Assembly (NCBI RefSeq): GCF_003946485.1
Contig: NZ_RHOJ01000023.1
Span: forward strand, 1 to 39,796
From: Lacticaseibacillus jixianensis
GTDB lineage: Bacteria > Bacillota > Bacilli > Lactobacillales > Lactobacillaceae
Direction of reading: 5' to 3'
Length of the DNA stretch: 39,796 bases
Position numbers and translations under genes: made by a program. Numbering within the stretch: position 1 is the first letter of the stretch; the number at the start of each line of letters is the position of its first letter. Positions 6,682-14,650 of the stretch are shown here, in pieces. A model generated the notes under the pieces. That model saw nothing but the letters and a program-made list of their open reading frames with translations, was not told the origin of the DNA and ran no database searches.

Positions 6682-6754
6682 TGGGTTTACTTGGCTGATA
6701 GAGTATCAGACTCCTAATATACAGGTATTGGGGTTCGATCCCCTGACCACCCAG
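6682..6754 (+). pseudogene. Degenerate tRNA-Lys-like sequence with attR-like 3' end
   Basis: This stretch has tRNA-like spacing: a D-arm-like TTACTTGGCTGATAGAG, CTCCTAA in place of the anticodon loop, and an intact T arm and acceptor 3' strand. The anticodon stem no longer pairs (TCAGA opposite TATAC) and the 5' acceptor is shifted. The last 24 nt (6731-6754) are identical to the tRNA-Lys 3' end at 5503-5526. It is best read as the far end of an inserted element or a decayed second tRNA copy. Confidence 0.65.
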
Positions 6755-6842
6755 CAAGTAATATGTACCGGCAAATATCGACCAGCGTGTAGACTGTTAA
6801 ATGGACCACTGGGGACTACCAGACAAATAAGTCACGGGCAGG

Positions 6843-6873
6843 AAAAGCGTCACCTAATCGGGTGGCGCTTTTT
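6843..6873 (+). terminator. Terminator-like hairpin beyond the island end
   Basis: AAAGCG.CACC and GGTG.CGCTTT arms with a 6-nt loop are followed by a T run. The A run on the other side makes it plausibly bidirectional. It faces the convergent ASCH gene. Confidence 0.65.
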
Positions 6874-6957
6874 AAGGTTCCTAAATGATTAGAATGGACT
6901 TTTCATGATAAGAGAGGATTTTTTGTTCTGTTCAAGGAAAAGAAAATATTGTGATCC

Positions 6958-7335
6958 TTAAATAATTAATGGATCGATGTATTTTCTAACCCATGCGTCT
7001 GTCTTAGCCTCGTCAGTTTCGTTGGTGATTGGGTCGAAAACAATTAAGTCGTCCTCAATGTTAAAGAGCCGTTGTTTGCCCTTAACCGGGAATGGCCTAA
7101 TGTAAAAGCCACCGTCACCTATCTTCCATTCATAGCTGTTTGGACCTAGCTTGATGCAATCAACAATCTGTACAACGCATAAAGCGTGACCGGGAATGGT
7201 GCCGGCTATGCGTTGAGCGGTTGAACAGATTAGTAGATCGCCACGGTGTTTTGTTGGCCAACTACGATATTCGCTGGTTTTCTCGCCAATTAGGATTTGC
7301 CAAGCATAATCAGCGCGAATTGATAAAGCCTTCAT
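6958..7335 (-). CDS. ASCH-domain protein
   Basis: A 125-residue protein beginning MKALSIRADYAWQILIGEKTSEYR, the typical ASCH start, where the KTSEYR/W segment forms part of the ligand-binding cleft. LLICSTAQR and ALCVVQIVDCI follow as core strands. ASCH proteins have a PUA-like beta-barrel; some act on RNA and some hydrolyse acetylated cytidines. The C-terminal WVRKYIDPLII is helical. Start ATG 7335 is preceded by GAGGTG. It sits in AT-rich DNA next to the KilA-N relic and could be part of the same acquired region. No partner gene is visible. Confidence 0.8.
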   Translation of the reverse strand: MKALSIRADYAWQILIGEKTSEYRSWPTKHRGDLLICSTAQRIAGTIPGHALCVVQIVDCIKLGPNSYEWKIGDGGFYIRPFPVKGKQRLFNIEDDLIVFDPITNETDEAKTDAWVRKYIDPLII

Positions 7336-7537
7336 GCTTACACCTCTTTCTCCTATTTGGGGCCAAGTATATCACCCCTGAACTGATGTTGAGCTTCGTT
7401 ATAAGAATACGGATTGGGGACTAAATTACATTCAAGTTTGATAGCTGGGTTGAGCTAATTGCTTGGCCTGGTTGGTGTTTTTAGATGCAGCTGCTCGTGA
7501 TACCAACTAGCAAGGGTTAAACCTTACTACCCATCAC

Positions 7538-7567
7538 CAAAAAACGCCCGCAAACCGAGCGGGCGTT
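7538..7567 (-). terminator. Terminator of the DUF4767 lipoprotein gene
   Basis: Arms AACGCCCGC (7543-7551) and GCGGGCGTT (7559-7567) are perfect 9-bp complements, followed by TTTTTT on the minus strand. It lies 27 bp after the stop. Confidence 0.85.
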
Positions 7568-7593
7568 GAGGGTTATGCTGATGCAACTGGTGA

Positions 7594-8658
7594 TTACTGG
7601 TTGGCATTTTCGTCGGCGAACACCTTGTCCTGATTCTGCGTGGCTAGTGCCTGGGTCGGGTAGTAATTGCTGTTGACCCACAGGCCGGCGCCACTGGCCG
7701 TCTCCAGGACGGGGACGGTTTGGCCGCCCAGGGTCTGGTTGCTGATGCGATAGGACTCGCCGTCGCCGGCCGCCTGGTACCAGCCGCGGACGTCGACCCA
7801 GGCGCCTTGGTGGTCGGCGACGCCCCAGCTCATTCTTGATTGATCTTCCGCGGTGCTGGTGCCTTCGTCCCACGCCTTATCAGCGCCGGTGCGCTCGGAG
7901 CGCCAGTAGACCGGCATCTTGCTGCCAGCTTCGGTGAGCGCATTGGCCTCAAACGAGACCGTGTCGGTCGTGCCGTGGTCGTTGGTGTACCACGGATGGT
8001 GCTGAAAAGCGGCGCCGAATACCGCCGCGTGGGCCGGTTTCTTCGCCGCGGCCTGACCGCTGGCCGCGGGCTTGCTGCTGGTTGCGGCTGCCTTGCTGGC
8101 CAGCGGCGCCGGCCGGCCCGCCGCGATCGCGGCAAAGCCATTCTTGACGGTGGCGTTGGCCGTGTCCTTGGCGCTGATGGTGGTGCCCTGCGGCGCGGTT
8201 TGGCTCACCAGCACGCGGGGATGACCCTTTGCCGTCAGCGTGAACAGGTACAAAATGGCGGCCGGATCATCGGCGTACACGGCGACGACGTTTAAGCGCG
8301 TCTTGCTGGCGTGGCCCTTTGCCGGCAGCCAGGTGACAGGGGTCTGCTTGCCGGCGATCGCGAGCGGCGCCTTGGCCTGGTAGACCTTGCTGAGGTCCAC
8401 GCCCTGCCACTTGGTGTGGGCGCTGCGGTCGGCCTTGGTATAGGCCTGATCCATGGTCGGGCCGAAGTCCTGCATGAAGGTCCCCAGCTTCTGGGCCTGA
8501 TTGGTGGTCCAGGCCAGTTTCACCCCGGCCGGCGCCTGCTTGCTGCTGGAAGAAGCGGCGGCTGCGCTTGAACTTGCCGCCTTCTTGGGCTGCTGGTTGC
8601 CGCAAGCGGCCAGTGCGAGCCCTAAACTTAATACGATCGTGGTGCGCCAAAACTTCAT
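7594..8658 (-). CDS. DUF4767-type lipoprotein
   Basis: A 354-residue lipoprotein. The signal has lipobox LALAAC with C19 as the lipidated cysteine. An Ala/Ser tether (27-40) follows, then a domain from about residue 46 (KLAWTTNQAQKLGTFMQDFGPTMDQAY) that fits DUF4767, a family common in lactobacilli. A second Ala/Lys/Pro linker leads to a C-terminal domain rich in aromatic residues (HHPWYTNDHG, VYWRSERTG, WVDVRGWYQAAGDGESYRISNQ), different from the first and not recognised. ATG 8658 was chosen because the lipoprotein signal starts there; upstream sequence in frame is not signal-like. It is anchored on the outer face of the membrane. The role is unknown. The gene is a single transcription unit. 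Confidence 0.85.
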   Translation of the reverse strand: MKFWRTTIVLSLGLALAACGNQQPKKAASSSAAAASSSSKQAPAGVKLAWTTNQAQKLGTFMQDFGPTMDQAYTKADRSAHTKWQGVDLSKVYQAKAPLAIAGKQTPVTWLPAKGHASKTRLNVVAVYADDPAAILYLFTLTAKGHPRVLVSQTAPQGTTISAKDTANATVKNGFAAIAAGRPAPLASKAAATSSKPAASGQAAAKKPAHAAVFGAAFQHHPWYTNDHGTTDTVSFEANALTEAGSKMPVYWRSERTGADKAWDEGTSTAEDQSRMSWGVADHQGAWVDVRGWYQAAGDGESYRISNQTLGGQTVPVLETASGAGLWVNSNYYPTQALATQNQDKVFADENANQ

Positions 8659-9138
8659 TTTTTCCCTACCCCTTGTTGATGCTTGTCCTGAAGCGGATGA
8701 GCGGCATCGGGTGCCCATTCTCGGTACTGTTAGTGTCGCCAGTTGGTCCACGCCGAATCGCCGCAGTGAGCGCGCCGCGGTTGCTTCCCGTGATCTAAGC
8801 AGCCATCCGGCGTTGGGCACGCTGATATACTACTTTTACTGATCGAGAAAATCAATTCTCTTCGGCCACGGGCTGGGACCGGGCAACGTGCGGCGGTCCG
8901 GGCTGGAGCGGCTTGTTGCGCTTGGAGAAGGGGGCTGACTGCCGGGGAAAAAGCCCGCCGCTCGCTTGCGGGCAAGGCGGGGCACGTGCGGCCGGGCAGT
9001 TGCACCGGGCTGCCACCATACAGAAAAGTCGCGGTTTGGCCGCGAAAACCACCACAGGATATTCATAATTTTCGCGTAATTAATCGATAACCTGAGTTTT
9101 GTCGAACAGACGAAATTATTCAGATTGGAGCATCGATT
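8659..9138. other. Divergent intergenic region, no gene seen
   Basis: About 480 bp between the lipoprotein and the ABC permease genes. The part from 8870 to 9010 is very GC-rich with only shadow reading frames. A short hairpin GAGAA/TTCTC lies near 8845-8860. The two promoters should lie here, but I could not place either confidently. Confidence 0.5.
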
Positions 9139-10593
9139 ATGAATTTTATGAAACGTGCGTGGCTCAACCTGATTGCCAAGAAGGGCCGCAGTTTGCTGCT
9201 GATCTTGGTAACAGGGGCCATCATGTTATTCGTGATGGCGGGCCTGTTGATCAAGTCGGCGGCCAGCCAGGCGGTGGCCAGCGCCAAAAACAGCGTTGGC
9301 GCGACGATCACTCTGACGGCGAACCGGCAGGCGGCATTCAAAAAAATGCGCAGCAGCAATGCTTCGAGTGGGCAGCCCGGCAAACGCCCCAGCCTCAGCC
9401 TGGATCCCGTCAAGCTGAGCACGGTGAAGCAGATCGCGCGGCTGAAGAACGTGGCTGGCTACACCACCACCGTCTCGGCAGCCGCCAACGCTAAGAGTTT
9501 TGAGGCCATCAGCACCTCTTCTAGTGCCCAGGGACCAGCGGGGCCAGGCGGTGCCAGCAGTGGGGACATCACCATCTCTGGGGTGTCGAGCACCAGCGGC
9601 AGCACCAGTTTCGCAGCCGGTAAGGCTAAAATCACCAAGGGCCGGGGGCTGAAGACCAGCGATCGCGGCACCAATAACGTGGTGATCGAAAGCGAGCTGG
9701 CCACGCAAAACAGCCTCAAGGTCGGCGATACGATCACCGTCAAGGCGACCAGCGGCACCAAGAAGACGCATTCACTGAAGATCGTGGGCATCTATCAGGC
9801 CGCCAGCACCGCCGCGGCGTCAATGGGTCCCGGGGCGAGTGACCCCGCGAACACCATTTTCACCAGCGACACCCTGGCCAACACCCTGAAGGGCAGCAAG
9901 TACAAGGACACGGCGGATTCGGTGGTCTTCACCGTCAGTGCCCCAAGTAAGGTCGCAGCGGTCAAAAAGCAGGCCGCCAAGCTGATCTCGAGCAAGTACA
10001 GCCTGAGTCTGGATGACCAGAACTACCAGATGGTCAAATCCTCAATGGGCAGCGTCACGAGCTTCGCAGACAAGGTCGTGTGGCTCGTCGCGATCGCGGG
10101 CACCATCATTTTGGCCCTGATCGTCATCCTGATGATCCGTGAGCGGCGCTACGAGATCGGCATCTTGATGGCGATGGGCGAAAGTCGGTTCAAAATCATC
10201 GCCCAGTTCTTCGTTGAACTCTTCGCAGTGCTGCTGGTCGGCGTGGGCATCGCGACGGCGGGCGGGTCTTACGTCGGCGGCAAGCTGGCAGACCAAGTGG
10301 TCGCCAGCGCCGCGACCAACACGAGCCAGACTGCGGGGCAGGTGCTGGGCAGCAAGACGGGTGGCCCAGCCGGGCAAGCCCCAAGCGGCGGTGGACCAAG
10401 TGGCCAAATGCCTGGTGCCGCAGACGCTGCGCGGGCCACGCAGGCCAAGCAGCAGGCCAAGCTGACGGTCAAGGTGACCGCCAAAGCCGTTGCCATTCTG
10501 TTTGGCTTGGGGCTGGCCATCATCCTGCTGGCGATCCTGGCCGCGGCGGCGGGCATCTTGCGGCTGCAGCCAAAGCTTATCCTTATCCAATAG
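9139..10593 (+). CDS. FtsX/MacB-type ABC transporter permease
   Basis: A 484-residue membrane protein with the FtsX/MacB plan: one N-terminal helix (about 17-40, LLLILVTGAIMLFVMAGLL), a large outer domain, then three C-terminal helices (about 315-337, 352-378 and 450-475). The cytoplasmic signature IRERRYEIGILMAMG (331-345) is diagnostic for this family. The outer domain is rich in Ser/Ala/Gly, and the segment between helices 3 and 4 has an unusual Gly/Pro/Gln-rich stretch (GGPAGQAPSGGGPSGQ). With the ATPase encoded 15 bp downstream it should form a mechanotransmission or export ABC system for peptides or envelope stress. No two-component system lies next to it. GGAG precedes ATG 9139. Confidence 0.9.
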   Translation: MNFMKRAWLNLIAKKGRSLLLILVTGAIMLFVMAGLLIKSAASQAVASAKNSVGATITLTANRQAAFKKMRSSNASSGQPGKRPSLSLDPVKLSTVKQIARLKNVAGYTTTVSAAANAKSFEAISTSSSAQGPAGPGGASSGDITISGVSSTSGSTSFAAGKAKITKGRGLKTSDRGTNNVVIESELATQNSLKVGDTITVKATSGTKKTHSLKIVGIYQAASTAAASMGPGASDPANTIFTSDTLANTLKGSKYKDTADSVVFTVSAPSKVAAVKKQAAKLISSKYSLSLDDQNYQMVKSSMGSVTSFADKVVWLVAIAGTIILALIVILMIRERRYEIGILMAMGESRFKIIAQFFVELFAVLLVGVGIATAGGSYVGGKLADQVVASAATNTSQTAGQVLGSKTGGPAGQAPSGGGPSGQMPGAADAARATQAKQQAKLTVKVTAKAVAILFGLGLAIILLAILAAAAGILRLQPKLILIQ

Positions 10594-10608
10594 AAAGGGC
10601 GGTTCACC

Positions 10609-11298
10609 ATGCTAGAAACTGAAAATCTCACGTACTGGTACACGAATCAAGCGGACTACCTGTTTCAAGGCGAGCACCTGCAGTTTGAACCAGGCCATTC
10701 GTACGCCATCGTCGGGCAGTCCGGCTCTGGCAAGACGACGATGGTCTCGCTGCTGGCCGGGCTGGACACGCCCAAGGCAGGGACGATCAGAATTGACGGG
10801 CAGGACATCGCGCAAATCGGCCTAGCTCACTACCGCCGGCGCAAGGTCAGCGTCGTATTTCAGGCGTTTAACCTATTCACCTACATGTCCGCCTTGGAGA
10901 ACCTGATGACGGCGATGGCCATCACGAAAGCTGCGCACGCCGGCGACCAAGCCTTTGCCCAAGCGATGTTGCAGCGGCTTGGCCTGACTGACGAGCAGAT
11001 GCGCCAGAACGTGCAGCGCCTCTCTGGCGGTCAGCAGCAGCGCGTTGCCATCGCCCGCACCATGGTGTGTGATGCGCCGCTGGTCGTGGCCGATGAGCCC
11101 ACCGGTAACCTGGACGAGGCCAACACCGATGAAGTGATCGCCTTGTTCAACCAGATCGCCCACGAGCAGGGCAAGTGTGTGATCATCGTCACCCACGAGC
11201 CCAGCGTCGCCGCGCAGTGCGATGGCGTACTGCGCCTGGCCCACCGCACCTTCACGTGGGAAAAGACCCCCGCGCCGCAGCTGGCTAAGAAAGGGTGA
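10609..11298 (+). CDS. ABC transporter ATP-binding protein (MacB/LolD type)
   Basis: A 229-residue ATPase with Walker A GQSGSGKTT (36-44), signature LSGGQQQRV (138-146), Walker B LVVADEP (158-164) and H-loop VTHEP (about 205). Such subunits partner FtsX-type permeases; the permease gene ends 15 bp upstream, so the two form an operon. AAGGGCGG precedes the ATG. Length and motifs are complete, so it should be active. Confidence 0.93.
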   Translation: MLETENLTYWYTNQADYLFQGEHLQFEPGHSYAIVGQSGSGKTTMVSLLAGLDTPKAGTIRIDGQDIAQIGLAHYRRRKVSVVFQAFNLFTYMSALENLMTAMAITKAAHAGDQAFAQAMLQRLGLTDEQMRQNVQRLSGGQQQRVAIARTMVCDAPLVVADEPTGNLDEANTDEVIALFNQIAHEQGKCVIIVTHEPSVAAQCDGVLRLAHRTFTWEKTPAPQLAKKG

Positions 11299-11340
11299 GT
11301 CGGGGACTGGCCCCCTGGCCGCTCCGGAGGGTTAATCATG

Positions 11341-11377
11341 ATGCCTCATTGGCTGCGGCCGATGAGGCATTTTTTTG
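11341..11377 (+). terminator. Terminator of the FtsX-type ABC operon
   Basis: ATGCCTCAT.GG (11341-11352) pairs with CC.ATGAGGCAT (11359-11370), followed by seven T. Confidence 0.9.
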
Positions 11378-11410
11378 CATACGGACGAACCGGCGAGCTG
11401 GTACCGGGAA

Positions 11411-11450
11411 AAAGCGCTACGTTAGGGTGGTTTATTTAGTGTAGCGCTTT
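11411..11450 (+). repeat. 10-bp inverted repeat upstream of the DUF2325 gene
   Basis: AAAGCGCTAC (11411-11420) and GTAGCGCTTT (11441-11450) are perfect complements 20 nt apart, with CTTT after. It could be a second terminator or a spaced operator about 95 bp before the next gene. Confidence 0.5.
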
Positions 11451-11545
11451 CTTTATCGCGCCAATCATGCTTGATAATCATAGAACCCCCTCAAGCGAAG
11501 TAGTATTCTGAGCTTACAAGTAAAAATTGATTGGGAGGACAACTG

Positions 11546-12832
11546 ATGTCAGACAAGGAACATATTATTGCACTGCTGAAGACGCAAATTACCGAACAAG
11601 TCGCACGTCTTGATCCTGGAAACGTCGCTGAAGTCGGCAGTATCATCACCAAGTTAGTTAAAATTGCGCAGGACATTGATTGCATTAAATTTATCGAACC
11701 AAGTGCACCAAGCAAACCAATTGCACCAACCAGCACCGAAACCGCGGCGACCGCCCCGGTAGCTGAAAAGGCGGCGCCAACAACTGAAGCAAAGGCCGAG
11801 CAAGCCGCCGGCACCACCCCGCCAAAGGAGGAACCGCAGCCGCAGGGCCCGGGCTTTGCGACCGGCTGGAACGCCAAGAAGACGGAATACGTGGGGCGAT
11901 TCCGCAAATCGATCACCGGCGGCACGCTGGACGGCGTGGTCCGCGTCAGCGAAACCGTCCTGCACGTGATGGATCCGCACCCGCACAACGGCGACTGGGT
12001 CATGGCGACCCTCACCGAGCCGGGGGTCGGCACGCACCCGGCCCGCTACCGCTTCGACATTGTCGAGCCGGACCCGACCCCGGCGGCGATCAAGTCCGTC
12101 AGGTTCCTGCTGGTTAAATACGTGCCCGACATCCGGCGCTACCAGATCAGCTTCAAGGATCCTGACTTCGAGCTGCCGGTTGAGACCCTGATCCGCCAGG
12201 AAGACGTCGACCGCCTGCACATCAAGCCCGGCGCCTACATCGACTTTAACTACCCCAAGGGCAAGCCTGAGGAGGGCCGCGCGACCTGGGTCTACACCGA
12301 AGACGACGCGGCGATCAAGCGCGCCGAGCTCTTTTTCGAGAAGCGTAACGCGCAAAAGACGGCCAAAACGCCTCAGCGGGCCGCCGCGCCTGCGGCAACG
12401 ACCACCGCGCCCGCGCAGCCGACCGCCAAGACAGCGGCCAAAACGCCCGCGAAGAAACCCGCCAAGAAGCCGGCCAGGACCCCGAAGCCGCGCTTCAAGC
12501 ACACGTTTGACGGCAAGACGGTGCTGCTGGTCGCTGGCACCGACTCGCCGTGCGAGGCCAAGTTCCGGACCATCGTCACGGCGCGCGGCGGCAAGTTCAA
12601 GACCGTTTCCAACCGCGACTCCCAGCGCACGCTGCAGACGCGCGTCCGCAACGCCGACTTTATCGTCGTTTACACCGGCGACGTCAGCCACCAGCACATG
12701 TGGGACGGCAAGGACTACGCCAAGAAGTACAGTATCCCGATGTACTTCGCCAAGACCACGACCGAGAAAAACATGATGCAGGCCTACACCCGGGCCTTAG
12801 CCAACCAGGAAAAAGCAGCGGCGGCCGACTAA
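11546..12832 (+). CDS. DUF2325-domain protein with histone-H1-like basic linker
   Basis: A 428-residue soluble protein of modular build: a helical N-terminus (1-50), an acidic Ala/Pro/Thr linker (51-105), a central globular domain (about 107-255), a Lys/Ala/Pro linker (268-318) with H1-like AAKTPAKKPAKKPAR, and a C-terminal DUF2325-like domain (about 320-405: KTVLLVAGT near 324-332, DFIVVYTGDVSHQHMWD at 371-387, then a Lys-rich end). DUF2325 is a Rossmann-like small domain of unknown role, often found fused in Firmicutes. The linker is strongly basic and could bind nucleic acid. ATG 11546 is preceded by GGAGG (11534-11538). The gene is monocistronic with its own terminator. The function is not known. 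Confidence 0.8.
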   Translation: MSDKEHIIALLKTQITEQVARLDPGNVAEVGSIITKLVKIAQDIDCIKFIEPSAPSKPIAPTSTETAATAPVAEKAAPTTEAKAEQAAGTTPPKEEPQPQGPGFATGWNAKKTEYVGRFRKSITGGTLDGVVRVSETVLHVMDPHPHNGDWVMATLTEPGVGTHPARYRFDIVEPDPTPAAIKSVRFLLVKYVPDIRRYQISFKDPDFELPVETLIRQEDVDRLHIKPGAYIDFNYPKGKPEEGRATWVYTEDDAAIKRAELFFEKRNAQKTAKTPQRAAAPAATTTAPAQPTAKTAAKTPAKKPAKKPARTPKPRFKHTFDGKTVLLVAGTDSPCEAKFRTIVTARGGKFKTVSNRDSQRTLQTRVRNADFIVVYTGDVSHQHMWDGKDYAKKYSIPMYFAKTTTEKNMMQAYTRALANQEKAAAAD

Positions 12833-12893
12833 GGCTCGGGGCGCGAGGTAGGTGGCTTTGCACGCCGGAATATGAGTGTCCAGCAGATGATGG

Positions 12894-12924
12894 TGCGCCA
12901 ACGGCAGCCGGTGGCGCATTTTTT
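12894..12924 (+). terminator. Terminator of the DUF2325 gene
   Basis: TGCGCCA (12894-12900) pairs with TGGCGCA (12912-12918), with inner CGG/CCG, followed by six T. Confidence 0.85.
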
Positions 12925-12976
12925 AGTGTCGGGGAAATGACCGCCTTGATTCGCGGAAACAGCCCCGGAAGCGCGA

Positions 12977-13011
12977 AAGGGCCGCGTCGATAACTCGGCG
13001 CGGCCTTTCAG
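12977..13011. repeat. Strong hairpin, possible second terminator
   Basis: GAAAGG.CCGCG and CGCGG.CTTTC arms form a long imperfect stem with no T run. It lies 60 bp beyond the first terminator in otherwise noncoding DNA. Confidence 0.45.
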
Positions 13012-13054
13012 CACGAACAAGCAAGTAGGAATGGTATTACAGTGCAGATACTAG

Positions 13055-13119
13055 GCGCAGCGGTTGGAAATCGCGCCAGCCGCTGCGGAAGTCATTGTCT
13101 CTCGGGGTTGGAGACAATG
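13055..13119. repeat. Two adjacent strong hairpins in noncoding DNA
   Basis: The first is CGCAGCGG.TGG with CCA.CCGCTGCG (about 13055-13086). The second is a perfect 9-bp pair, CATTGTCTC (13093-13101) and GAGACAATG (13111-13119). Neither has a T run. They may be part of a small RNA; there is no gene here. Confidence 0.45.
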
Positions 13120-13606
13120 TGGTGGTGGATCGTCAGTTTTTGGTCAGCTCTCATTTCTGGCCATCAATAGTATTGCAGGTTTGTACTCGATGTTCAACGG
13201 GATAAACAAACATAACAATTGGGCCAAAAGGGATGGGTAATTTTAGGCAAAAAGATTGATTGAAGCGTTTTTATAGGACGCTAATTGAGCGAGATCACTG
13301 CGATTGGTGACCATCAATCATTGAGGGAATGCCCGTGTGGCGAGACTTTGCGGCACGGCCCTGCGAACGAAAATTTTTTTGCCCAGGATTAAATAATAAT
13401 GAGATTATAAACGCTTTCAAACTACTCCTGAGGCCAGTCGGGCCGGCGAGCGCTCGGCGCAAGAAAGGGCCCCGCGCCAGGATTCTGACGCGGGGCCGCA
13501 TGGGGAGAGAAAGCATTCATAACGTTTGATGAAATTGAACCAGGGTTGAGATTTTGGGTGGCACTAAACTAGCAGTGGTTGTTCTCTCGATTTGGCTGAA
13601 AACGAG
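13120..13606. other. Noncoding region downstream of the LPXTG gene
   Basis: There is no credible gene; a 66-codon frame here lacks a ribosome site and crosses a GC-rich hairpin. That hairpin (13468-13497, GGCCCCGCG/CGCGGGGCC) may be the minus-strand terminator of the LPXTG gene. A cre-like sequence on the minus strand (TGAAAGCGTTTATA, about 13408-13421) has no obvious gene to regulate. Confidence 0.5.
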
Positions 13607-14650
13607 TTAAGCGCGACGCCGACGATCGCCGGCTAGGCCGAACAATGCGCCGAGGACAGCAACGGCACCAACGCCAGCGGCAACAACATTGTTGCTATCG
13701 CCAGTCTTTGGCAGGGCTGCCTTGGTCGTGGTGGTCTTGGTCGCAGTCTTAGCTGGGGTGACCTTGTTGCCAGTGGCATCGTAGCCGTCCTTGGCCAGCT
13801 GCGCAGTGGTGACGGAAGCCGGGGTGCCAACCTTCGTGATGGTCGTTGGCTTTACCAAACCATTGTCATCATAGCCAGCCTTGTTCAGCTGTTCCTTGGT
13901 GACGGAAGCTGGGGTCCCCAGCTGGGTCTTAGTCGCCTGAAGGCCGCCTAACTGGCCAAGATTGTTGGTGTGAACGGGTTCGCCGACCTGGGTCTTGGTT
14001 GCCTGAAGCCCACCGAGCTGGCCGAGGTTGTTGGTGTGAACGGGTTCACCGACTTGGGTCTTAGTAGCTTGAAGCCCACCGAGCTGGCCAAGATTGTTGG
14101 TGTGAGTAGGTTCTGCAACCTGGGTCTTAACCTGTGGATCAGTGTCTGGAAGGGTACCAGGCTTAGAAACTGGATCGGGAACTGCCGTCTTGGTAACAGG
14201 TGTGGTGTTGTCAGCTTTGACGCCTGCCAGAATAGCTTCGGCATTTTCGGCTTGCTTTTCAATGACAGCAGTCGTCGTCTTTCCTGCCTTAGCATCTTGG
14301 TAGCCTTGGATACCAGCCGCAATAAAGACGTTGACCCCTTTTTCGTTCTTAAGGTCTTTAGTCGCTGCTAGTTCTTCAAGAGCATTGATCGCATTGCCGA
14401 GTTTTGTCTCAGCAGCAGTCCGATCTGCGGCGGCCTTTTGGGCAGCTTGTGCCAATTTGTTCAGGGCGAGTTTAGCTGTGTCGCCCTTTTTAATAGCGAC
14501 AGCGGCCTCGTCTTTGGCAGGGGTCGTGTCCGCAGACACCGTGTTACTCCCCAACGTGGAAACGCTGAACAAGGTGGCAGCTGCCAAGCCGGCGGCGATC
14601 CAGGTCTTGTTCACTTTGTACATTTTCTTTGCGCCAGTTCTATCCTTCAT
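13607..14650 (-). CDS. LPXTG surface protein with KxYKxGKxW-like signal and 22-residue tandem repeats
   Basis: A 347-residue wall-anchored protein. The N-terminus has a KxYKxGKxW-type motif (KMYKVNKTW, about 9-17) before the hydrophobic signal, with cleavage near TVSA-D (about residue 40). Residues 45-145 are Ala/Lys/Glu-rich and probably helical. Residues 178-243 hold three tandem 22-residue repeats (unit starts VGEPVHTNNLGQLGGLQ). Two copies of a different ~30-residue repeat follow (GTPASVT..QL.K.GYD..G). LPKTG at 313-317, a membrane segment and an RRRR tail complete a sortase signal. ATG 14650 was chosen because GGAGG precedes it by 8 nt; a TTG at 14665 overlaps the Shine-Dalgarno itself. 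The protein would be linked to peptidoglycan by sortase. The ligand is unknown. Confidence 0.92.
   Translation of the reverse strand: MKDRTGAKKMYKVNKTWIAAGLAAATLFSVSTLGSNTVSADTTPAKDEAAVAIKKGDTAKLALNKLAQAAQKAAADRTAAETKLGNAINALEELAATKDLKNEKGVNVFIAAGIQGYQDAKAGKTTTAVIEKQAENAEAILAGVKADNTTPVTKTAVPDPVSKPGTLPDTDPQVKTQVAEPTHTNNLGQLGGLQATKTQVGEPVHTNNLGQLGGLQATKTQVGEPVHTNNLGQLGGLQATKTQLGTPASVTKEQLNKAGYDDNGLVKPTTITKVGTPASVTTAQLAKDGYDATGNKVTPAKTATKTTTTKAALPKTGDSNNVVAAGVGAVAVLGALFGLAGDRRRRA
13742..13921 (-). repeat. Two ~90-bp coding repeats in the LPXTG gene
   Basis: These encode two copies of a GTPASVT-x-x-QL-x-K-x-GYD-x-x-G unit of about 30 residues, next to the wall anchor. They resemble short peptidoglycan-spanning linker repeats. 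Confidence 0.65.
13922..14119 (-). repeat. Three 66-bp tandem repeats in the LPXTG gene
   Basis: Exactly 198 bp encode three 22-residue units. The first unit is slightly diverged (VAEPT for VGEPV); the other two are identical at the protein level. Such repeats are prone to copy-number change between strains. Confidence 0.9.

Noticed and set aside
12550-12993. Plus-strand frame overlapping the DUF2325 gene end
   Set aside because: It is a shadow frame of the Lys/Ala-rich coding region, and it crosses the terminator.
13329-13529. 66-codon frame upstream of the LPXTG gene
   Set aside because: No Shine-Dalgarno or family features; it crosses the GC-rich hairpin at 13468-13497.
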